Below, in pieces: positions 1-4,610 of a stretch of 5,658 nucleotides of DNA. The translations under genes were made by a program, and so were the position numbers. How positions within the stretch are numbered: the first letter of the stretch is position 1; each line of letters opens with the position of its first letter. The stretch is from a bacterium (lineage in GTDB: Bacteria; Ratteibacteria; UBA8468; B48-G9; DTJG01), in contig JAOAAW010000030.1 in the NCBI GenBank assembly GCA_026418655.1, forward strand, positions 1 to 5,658. The letters run 5' to 3'. The notes beneath the pieces are model-generated. The model worked only from the letters and a program-made list of their open reading frames with translations, searched no databases and had not been told where the DNA came from.

Positions 1-1
1 G

Positions 2-433
2 GTTGGTTATACTCTGCCATTTAAGATTATTGGCGCCCCATGGATTGATGGAGAAAAATTGTCACTTGCATTAAATGATAAAAATTTGCCAGGCGTCATT
101 TTCCATCCGTTCCATTATAAACCATACTATGGAACATTCAAAGACCAGTTATGCACCGGTGTAAGGATTGTCGTCAAAGATACCAAGGTTTATAAACCTT
201 TTAGCACTGCAATTGCAATTATGGAAGTTTTACTTAAAATGTATCCTGAAAAATTTGATTTTTCTCGTAAAGACATAAAGGATAGAATTTCAACTTTTGA
301 CAGGGTTTGTGGTACAGATATGATAAGAAAAAAACTTGTCTCTGGGGAAAATTTCCAGAGTATTGAAAACTGGTACGAACCTCAATTGAGGGATTTTTTT
401 AAGAAAAGGGAGAAATACCTGCTGTATCAATAA
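2..433 (+). CDS. namZ: C-terminal part of a NamZ/DUF1343 exo-beta-N-acetylmuramidase (5' truncated by window edge)
   Basis: The reading frame is open from base 2 to the TAA at 431-433, giving the last 143 residues of a protein whose family is usually about 380-430 residues. The start lies outside the window; the TTG at 59 is an internal Leu codon. Seen: PFKIIGAPWIDG near the left edge, LPGVIFHPFHYKP, a CTGVRIVVKD strand, FDRVCGTDMIR, and the ending YEPQLRDFFKKREKYLLY. These match in order the C-terminal half of DUF1343 proteins (GAPWID, LPGV-F-P, LC-GV, FD---G-D-LR, W---L--F---R--YLLY). Characterised family members such as B. subtilis NamZ (YbbC) release MurNAc from the non-reducing end of peptidoglycan fragments. 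The catalytic N-terminal domain is not visible, so activity and any signal peptide cannot be judged. It is probably co-transcribed with the transporter gene 16 nt downstream. Confidence 0.85.
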   Translation, partial: VGYTLPFKIIGAPWIDGEKLSLALNDKNLPGVIFHPFHYKPYYGTFKDQLCTGVRIVVKDTKVYKPFSTAIAIMEVLLKMYPEKFDFSRKDIKDRISTFDRVCGTDMIRKKLVSGENFQSIENWYEPQLRDFFKKREKYLLYQ

Positions 434-449
434 ATCCCAAATTTCTGTT

Positions 450-1595
450 ATGAAAACATTGAGAAAAAATCGTCTATGGGTGTATTTGTTTCCTGCTTTA
501 ATGGATCTTTCAGTCGCAGCAGTTGTTATTTTTTCTGCCATCAAGGTGGTTGAATTCGGCACAAGACCGTTTGTGGTTGGTATACTCGGTTCTGTGTGGG
601 GGATAACTTATTTCGTATCAAGTTTTGTGTTGAGCAAGGTTATTACAAGACGAAATTCAAGATCATTTATGGTATTGAGTTGTATGGGTTTTATTCTTAT
701 CGGTTTGTTTTTTGACTTTTTTAATACGCTGGGTACACTTTTTATTCTTCTTATTATTGGTGGACTTTTCTCAGCATTCTTTTTTGTTGGTTTTCAGTTG
801 TTTATGGAACATAACACCGGGACATCTGCTTCCAGGGCATCCGCTTTTTATACCCTCTCGTGGAGTATTGGAGCGGCTTTTGGTTCTATTGCAGAAGGCT
901 TTTTGATGGGAAAAAGTTCAATGTATGCAAGGATACCTGTTTTGATACCACCACTACTGATCATTGCTGGAATTTTTTTGTCTCAAATTGATGAGGGAAA
1001 CCATATTAAAGAAAACATATATGATGACAAAAAATCTGATTACATTGTTAAAGTTTATGCAAAAATTGCCTGGCTTGAGATTTTTGCTGTTACACTGATT
1101 ACAGTAGGAATCAGGTATTTGCTTCCAAAGATGACGATGTCCTTTTTAGATCTCAATCAGAATATTACGGCAATTGCAATTTTTCTTTTCTTTGTTTTGC
1201 AGTCCATAAGCGGCTATTTTAGTTCATATTTCAGAGTACTTAGATATAATATCTTTACTCATGACCTTCTGAAAATACTGGCAGGAATTTCTTTACTTGT
1301 TCCAGTGCTTTTCCCATGTGGTTTTTCAATTTTTTTATTTGTTTGTGTTCTTGGTATCTACGCAGGGCACGCTTATTATGCTGTTGTTTTTTACGCCATA
1401 AATCACAGACACCAGGCTGGTTTTAATGTTGGTATAAACGAAAGTCTTGTCGGGGTTGCTTCTGTTATGGGACCATTTTTGTTTGGTATCATGCTAAATT
1501 TTGGGATATCCCAGTTTTTACTTTTTCCATGGGTTGTGTTTACTATATGCAGTTTTTTCCAACACAGGATCTTGAAAAGATTAAATCAATCCTGA
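450..1595 (+). CDS. MFS-type transporter, 12 predicted transmembrane helices
   Basis: A 381-residue, strongly hydrophobic inner-membrane protein. By eye there are two six-helix bundles (helices near residues 10-33, 40-63, 72-90, 95-116, 130-152, 163-180; then 203-225, 236-256, 272-288, 290-312, 330-350, 354-372) separated by a charged cytoplasmic loop at about 181-202 (DEGNHIKENIYDDKKSD). The loop after helix 2 (SKVITRRNSR) is a degenerate MFS motif A. The stretch GINESLVGVASVMGPFLFG before helix 11 is typical of MFS carriers. The substrate cannot be read from the sequence. Because it follows a NamZ gene by only 16 nt, an amino sugar, muropeptide or related cell-wall fragment is a reasonable guess, but only a guess. 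The ATG at 450 has no clear Shine-Dalgarno site (AAATTTCTGTT precedes it), so it may depend on translation of the gene before it. Its 3' end overlaps the convergent arsC gene by 10 nt. Confidence 0.8.
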   Translation: MKTLRKNRLWVYLFPALMDLSVAAVVIFSAIKVVEFGTRPFVVGILGSVWGITYFVSSFVLSKVITRRNSRSFMVLSCMGFILIGLFFDFFNTLGTLFILLIIGGLFSAFFFVGFQLFMEHNTGTSASRASAFYTLSWSIGAAFGSIAEGFLMGKSSMYARIPVLIPPLLIIAGIFLSQIDEGNHIKENIYDDKKSDYIVKVYAKIAWLEIFAVTLITVGIRYLLPKMTMSFLDLNQNITAIAIFLFFVLQSISGYFSSYFRVLRYNIFTHDLLKILAGISLLVPVLFPCGFSIFLFVCVLGIYAGHAYYAVVFYAINHRHQAGFNVGINESLVGVASVMGPFLFGIMLNFGISQFLLFPWVVFTICSFFQHRILKRLNQS

Positions 1596-2002
1596 ATTTC
1601 TTCAAGTAATTTTTGTATATTATCTTTAATAAGATCCCTGCATTTTCTGAATTCTTCAAGTATTTGCTGTCTGGAACCAGTTGCAACAGCTGGATCCTTT
1701 ATATCCCAGTGCAATCTTTTTGCTCTGCCAGGAAAAAATGGACAATTTTGTTTTGCATTTTCACACAGGGTAATGATATAGTCAAATTCTCTCCCATAAA
1801 ATTCTTCAAGTCCTTTTGACCTTTGTCCAGCAATGTCAATTCCTATTTCTTTCATTACTTCTATTGCATAAGGATTTACAAAAGATGGATTCAGACCAGC
1901 GCTGAAGGCTTCTATTTTCCCCTTGCCGTAATGATTCACCAATCCTTCAGCCATCTGACTTCTACATGAGTTTCCTGTACATAGAAACAAAATTTTTTTC
2001 AT
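1586..2002 (-). CDS. arsC: Thioredoxin-coupled arsenate reductase ArsC (low-molecular-weight phosphatase fold)
   Basis: A 138-residue cytoplasmic enzyme reducing arsenate to arsenite. The N-terminal P-loop is CTGNSCR, a CX5R motif with nucleophile Cys8 and Arg14, followed by SQMAEG as in ArsC of the S. aureus pI258 type. The resolving cysteines Cys80 and Cys87 sit in ITLCENAKQNCPFFPG with the same 7-residue spacing as Cys82/Cys89 of that enzyme. Asp103 in KDPA matches the general-acid aspartate. All three redox cysteines are present, so this is the thioredoxin-dependent class rather than a plain tyrosine phosphatase or the glutaredoxin-dependent class. It is the last gene of the arsR-permease-thioredoxin operon. 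Its ATG overlaps the stop of the thioredoxin-like gene (ATGA, 1999-2002), and there is no good Shine-Dalgarno site, pointing to translational coupling. Its 3' end overlaps the convergent MFS gene by 10 nt. Confidence 0.93.
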   Translation of the reverse strand: MKKILFLCTGNSCRSQMAEGLVNHYGKGKIEAFSAGLNPSFVNPYAIEVMKEIGIDIAGQRSKGLEEFYGREFDYIITLCENAKQNCPFFPGRAKRLHWDIKDPAVATGSRQQILEEFRKCRDLIKDNIQKLLEEIQD

Positions 2003-2238
2003 TTTTGTTGAAGTATTTTTTTTATTTCTTCAACTGATGAAACCCTGCCTGATATTTTTACTTCACCATCAACAGCAAGTGCAGGTGTTGTCATTACTCC
2101 AAAATTCATGATTTCCTTGATATCAGTGATTTTAACAAGCTCATATTCAATACCAAGTTCTTTTGCTGCGGATTCTGCATTTTCAGCAAGTTTTTTACAT
2201 TTCGGGCATCCCATACCTAAAATCTGGATCTTTTTCAT
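1999..2238 (-). CDS. Small thioredoxin-like redox protein (Thioredoxin_3 / redox-active disulfide protein 2 type)
   Basis: A 79-residue protein with a minimal thioredoxin fold. It starts with a beta strand (MKKIQILGMG), then the redox motif C11-P-K-C14, a helix to about residue 29, a second strand (YELVKI), and the cis-proline loop at MTTPALAVDG (Thr51-Pro52). It ends with the final strand and helix (GRVSSVEEIKKIL). The length and the GxGCPKC start are typical of the small single-domain family often found beside DUF318 permeases. There is no signal peptide, so it is cytoplasmic. A strong Shine-Dalgarno site (GGAGGAG, 2241-2247) supports the start. It lies 12 nt after the permease gene and shares an ATGA overlap with arsC. 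This suggests a dedicated reductant for ArsC, or a carrier of reduced metal or thiol to the permease. That role is inferred from context. Confidence 0.87.
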   Translation of the reverse strand: MKKIQILGMGCPKCKKLAENAESAAKELGIEYELVKITDIKEIMNFGVMTTPALAVDGEVKISGRVSSVEEIKKILQQK

Positions 2239-2240
2239 CT

Positions 2241-2247
2241 CTCCTCC
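2241..2247 (-). promoter_or_regulatory. Strong ribosome binding site for the thioredoxin-like gene
   Basis: On the minus strand GGAGGAG ends just before AG-ATG, placing the GGAGG core 4 nt from the start at 2238. It fills most of the 12 nt gap after the permease stop. It is the strongest such site in the ars operon and contrasts with the absent or weak sites before arsR, the permease and arsC. This suggests the redox protein may be made in excess of its neighbours. Confidence 0.7.
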
Positions 2248-2250
2248 TTT

Positions 2251-3441
2251 TTATTCAACAATTTTCCCAAACAAAAATCCGCAGAAAGTTGAAATGATTA
2301 CGACAATTGTCACATACACAACAGTTTTCTTTGTTCCCATAATGTTTTTGAGTACCAGCATACTCGGTAAACTTAATGCCGGTCCTGAAAGAAGAAGTGC
2401 CAGGGCTGGTCCCTTTCCCATACCAGAGCCGATAAGTCCCTGCAAGATTGGTACTTCAGTAAGTGTTGCGAAATACATGAATGCTCCAACAATTGAAGCA
2501 AAGAAATTTGCCCACAGGGAGTTTCCGCCGACAAGTCCAGAGATAAATCGTGATGGAATCAATCCTTCATATCCGGGTCTGCCAAGTAAAAATCCTGCAA
2601 TGAAAACGCCAATAAGAAGAAGCGGTGCTATCTGTTTTGCAAACTCCCATGATGATTCTATACATAACTGAATTTCATCTTGATTAAACCAGAGTTTTAA
2701 TACCAAGAAAAGCCCTGTCAGTGAGATTGCACTCAAAAGCCACTTTATCCTGAACACAACTAACCACAATCCAGTAATTCCAGCTTTTGGCTCTGCCCAA
2801 TTTGCAAATATAAGAAAAGTTATCATGAAGAAGAAATGTAAAAAAGTTTGCCAGAGGGGATGTTTCTCTTCGTCATAGCTTATTGAGAAATCCTGTTTAT
2901 CCTGTCTGATTTTTTCTTCCTTGATAAATATTGAATTCATAAAAAGGCCTATAACAATGCTCATAACAACTGCAAAAATAGCCCTTGCAAGGCCTAATCG
3001 CCACCCTAAAATTCTGGTAGTCATAATTATTGCAAGTATATTGATTGCCGGACCTGAATATAAAAAAGTGCTTGCTGGGCCTATTCCTGCACCACGACGA
3101 TAGATTCCTGCAAAAAGTGGCAGCACTGTGCATGAACAAACTGCAAGAATTGTTCCAGAAACAGAAGCAACGCAATAAGCCAAAATTTTATTAGTGTCTG
3201 ATCCGAAATACTTCAAAACAGATGCCTGGGAGACAAAAACAGAAATACTTCCTGCAATAAAAAAGGCGGGAATCAAGCAAAGTAGTACGTGTTCTCTTGA
3301 GTACCATTTTACAAGTGCAAGCGCCTCATATAGTGGTCCTTTAAACTTTAAGATGTCCAAAGGCAAAAAATAACAGATCATGAAAATTGCCAGGATTAAA
3401 AAAAATTTCTGCCATTCATTCAATTTTTTCATATTCATCAT
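2251..3441 (-). CDS. ArsP/DUF318-family permease (probable arsenical or metalloid exporter)
   Basis: A 396-residue inner-membrane protein of the ArsP_1/DUF318 family. The N-terminal half has hydrophobic segments near residues 12-28, 52-71, 86-110 and 150-170, and carries the family signature AVCSCTVLPLFAGIYRRGAG (Cys102, Cys104) followed by LYSGPAINILAI. A hydrophilic loop at about 173-196 leads to the second half, with segments near 199-215, 224-250, 270-287, 309-328 and 374-391. That half has the repeat-like motifs TEVP (328-331) and GPALALLLSGPALSLP. Characterised ArsP proteins export trivalent organoarsenicals; many homologues are untested. In this operon arsenite or methylated As(III) export is the simplest reading. 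A Cu/Zn-type exporter is an alternative, since related DUF318 proteins share the CSC motif. The first ATG is 1 nt after the arsR stop. ATG codons at residues 2 and 4 are equally possible, and none has a clear Shine-Dalgarno site, so translational coupling to arsR is likely. Confidence 0.85.
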   Translation of the reverse strand: MMNMKKLNEWQKFFLILAIFMICYFLPLDILKFKGPLYEALALVKWYSREHVLLCLIPAFFIAGSISVFVSQASVLKYFGSDTNKILAYCVASVSGTILAVCSCTVLPLFAGIYRRGAGIGPASTFLYSGPAINILAIIMTTRILGWRLGLARAIFAVVMSIVIGLFMNSIFIKEEKIRQDKQDFSISYDEEKHPLWQTFLHFFFMITFLIFANWAEPKAGITGLWLVVFRIKWLLSAISLTGLFLVLKLWFNQDEIQLCIESSWEFAKQIAPLLLIGVFIAGFLLGRPGYEGLIPSRFISGLVGGNSLWANFFASIVGAFMYFATLTEVPILQGLIGSGMGKGPALALLLSGPALSLPSMLVLKNIMGTKKTVVYVTIVVIISTFCGFLFGKIVE

Positions 3442-3442
3442 T

Positions 3443-3805
3443 TTAGTCTATAGCCGATTGGCTATCAGTTTTTATAAGTATTTTTTTCATTATTTCCTCC
3501 ATTTTTGCACGGTCCTGTTTAATTTCGCCTTCGCCGATATGGCTACTAACAACCCACCAGAGATTTATGAGCGGATGGCCAAAATTAAGTGAACATAATC
3601 TGAAATTACCGGATCTTTTCTCAAAAATTAGCCCTACTTTTTTTATCTTCTTAATATGTTTTGAAACCGTTGGTTGTTTTATTCCAAGGACTGCCGTCAT
3701 CTGACATATGCACATTGGACCTTTCTCAAGCATTTTAAGAATTCTCATTCTTTTTTCATCAGAAATTACCTGCAGAAACTGTTCTATTTTTTTAATTTGG
3801 TTCAT
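3443..3805 (-). CDS. arsR: ArsR-family winged-helix metalloregulatory repressor
   Basis: A 120-residue DNA-binding repressor. Seen: an N-terminal helix ending in ISDEKRMRILKMLEKGP, a CxC pair (Cys32-Ile-Cys34) at the start of the alpha3 helix, the recognition helix in GIKQPTVSKHIKKIKKVGLI, then a wing (FEKRSGNFRLCSL) and a C-terminal dimerisation helix. CxC at this position is the As(III)/Sb(III) site of the E. coli R773 ArsR type (CVCDLC). The third cysteine of that motif is Thr37 here. The frame stays open upstream to 3934, but that extension crosses the -35 box and the divergent gene and does not look like ArsR, so I start at the ATG at 3805. The ATG at 3811 (MAMNQ) is an alternative. It heads the operon and is probably autoregulated through the palindrome at its own start. 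Confidence 0.9.
   Translation of the reverse strand: MNQIKKIEQFLQVISDEKRMRILKMLEKGPMCICQMTAVLGIKQPTVSKHIKKIKKVGLIFEKRSGNFRLCSLNFGHPLINLWWVVSSHIGEGEIKQDRAKMEEIMKKILIKTDSQSAID
3450..3465. promoter_or_regulatory. Second putative ArsR operator, at the arsR 3' end / permease start
   Basis: ATAGCC-GATT-GGCTAT: both 6-base arms and the 4-base spacing are identical to the palindrome at the arsR start; only the centre differs and is not symmetric. It lies inside the last arsR codons (encoding SQSAI) and ends 9 nt before the permease ATG. A TATAAA sequence on the minus strand (3471-3476) sits 5 nt upstream, which would put this site over a transcription start, but no good -35 box is visible. Binding by ArsR is inferred. 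Confidence 0.6.
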
Positions 3806-3819
3806 AGCCATATGGCTAT
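3804..3819. promoter_or_regulatory. Putative ArsR operator (perfect 16 bp palindrome) over the arsR start
   Basis: ATAGCCATATGGCTAT reads the same on both strands over all 16 bases. It abuts the -10-like hexamer of the arsR promoter (3820-3825) and covers the expected transcription start and the first two bases of the arsR start codon. A repressor bound here would block its own promoter, the usual ArsR arrangement. The repeat of the same arms at 3450-3465 strengthens the call. The protein-DNA pairing is inferred. Confidence 0.72.
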
Positions 3820-3847
3820 ATGCTATGATAAAAAAAATTTTTGTCAA
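3820..3847 (-). promoter_or_regulatory. Promoter of the ars operon
   Basis: On the minus strand a consensus -35 TTGACA (3842-3847) is followed after 16 nt by TAGCAT (3820-3825), a 4 of 6 match to TATAAT. The spacer is an A4T8 run. Transcription would begin near 3813, only about 8 nt before the arsR ATG at 3805, so the mRNA would have almost no leader and no Shine-Dalgarno site. Confidence 0.6.
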
Positions 3848-3853
3848 GCGAGG

Positions 3854-3880
3854 TTGCAAATTTTGAGAAAAAGTTATACT
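3854..3880 (+). promoter_or_regulatory. Putative promoter of the divergent B12-reactivation / DUF3604 operon
   Basis: TTGCAA (3854-3859) and TATACT (3875-3880, 5 of 6 match to TATAAT) are separated by 15 nt, slightly short for a sigma-70 promoter. The predicted start near 3887 gives a leader of about 25 nt that contains the Shine-Dalgarno site. It is back to back with the ars promoter; the -35 boxes are separated by 6 nt. Confidence 0.42.
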
Positions 3881-3902
3881 ATACAGAACAAACTTAATTT
3901 TT

Positions 3903-3909
3903 GGAGGGG
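3903..3909 (+). promoter_or_regulatory. Ribosome binding site setting the start at 3912
   Basis: GGAGGGG stands directly before CA-ATG; the GGAGG core is 4 nt from the ATG, a rather short spacing. It is the only strong Shine-Dalgarno site in the divergent region and supports the ATG at 3912 as the start of the B12-reactivation-type gene. Confidence 0.65.
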
Positions 3910-3911
3910 CA

Positions 3912-4610
3912 ATGGAGATAATTAAGGATTTCACCTGTAATGTTGATATTTCAGAACTTCTGGAACAATTGAAGATTATGGATAGTCAAGATGTTTCGGA
4001 ATTTAAAAGAATTCTCGATATCGCCAAAAAAATCGCCAAGCCGAAAGCAATTTATGTTGAGGGGTTTATTGAGGAGAGGGGTAACGATTTTATAATTGTA
4101 AATGGCGTGAAATTTGTAAGCAGGACTTTGAGTAAAAATTTAGCCGATGTTGACAGAGTTTTTCCATATATTGCAACCTGTGGTGCCGAACTTGATTCCA
4201 TAGGATTTCCTGATGATTTACTGAAAGAATACTGGTGGGATTCAATCAAAGCATATTATCTGAATATCGCTCGAAATGGATTGATGGATTATATTAAAAC
4301 AAGATTCTCGCTTAAAAAGACCTCCACTATGGTTCCTGGTGGTGGCGAATATGGCCTCTGGCCCATAGAACAACAAAAAGAACTTTTCAGTCTTTTCGGG
4401 GATGTGGAATCTCTTATTGGTGTGAAACTTACAAACACATATCTGATGATGCCTAACAAGAGTGTTTCAGGTTTTCTATTTCCGACTGAAAGGGATTACA
4501 GTGGATGCAGGGTATGCAGACGAAAGAACTGTCCTGGAAGAAGCGCTGAATTTGACGAAAATTTGTGGAAAGCACTTGAAATTGAAGCAAATCTACAGAT
4601 AAAAAAATGA
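3912..4610 (+). CDS. Stand-alone cobalamin-dependent methionine synthase reactivation-domain protein
   Basis: A 232-residue soluble protein resembling the AdoMet-binding activation domain of MetH (Met_synt_B12), in the short stand-alone form known from anaerobes such as Thermotoga maritima TM0269. Seen: IATCGAELD (88-95), WWDSIKAYYLN (108-118), a VPGGGEYGLWPIEQQKELF block (141-159) matching the family SPGY-WP--Q segment, and LMMPNKSVSGFLFP (178-191) matching the xPxxSVSG segment of MetH. In MetH this domain supplies AdoMet for reductive methylation of cob(II)alamin. Here a C-terminal tail carries Cys199, Cys202 and Cys207 (CRVCRRKNCPGR), possibly a metal or Fe-S ligand set. The client could be a split MetH or another corrinoid methyltransferase; none is in the window. 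It is divergent from the ars operon and overlaps the DUF3604 gene by ATGA. Confidence 0.75.
   Translation: MEIIKDFTCNVDISELLEQLKIMDSQDVSEFKRILDIAKKIAKPKAIYVEGFIEERGNDFIIVNGVKFVSRTLSKNLADVDRVFPYIATCGAELDSIGFPDDLLKEYWWDSIKAYYLNIARNGLMDYIKTRFSLKKTSTMVPGGGEYGLWPIEQQKELFSLFGDVESLIGVKLTNTYLMMPNKSVSGFLFPTERDYSGCRVCRRKNCPGRSAEFDENLWKALEIEANLQIKK

Noticed and set aside
1599..1815. Repeated TTCTTCAAG stretches within arsC (near 1599, 1652 and 1802)
   Set aside because: They encode Glu-Glu-containing helical segments (LEE, LEEF) and have no regular spacing or symmetry, so codon use explains them.
2108..2671. Long plus-strand open frame of 187 codons opposite the permease and thioredoxin-like genes
   Set aside because: It is the antisense shadow of two well-supported conserved genes. 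Its translation has low-complexity Ser/Pro/Thr content and no recognisable domain.
3443..3500. Internal start in arsR: GGAGG followed by ATG encoding a 15-residue in-frame tail
   Set aside because: It resembles a good ribosome binding site but encodes only the end of ArsR (EEIMKKIL). AT-rich Glu/Lys codons easily produce it. It might aid coupling to the permease, but nothing else supports it.
3531..3546. Third copy of the operator in arsR (GCC-GATAT-GGCTAC)
   Set aside because: The spacing is 5 rather than 4 and only part of each arm matches, so it is not comparable to the two exact copies.
3806..3934. In-frame 43-residue N-terminal extension of ArsR
   Set aside because: It contains the TTGACA box and crosses into the divergent gene, has no ribosome binding site, and its sequence does not resemble ArsR. 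The family-like sequence begins at MNQIKKIEQF.
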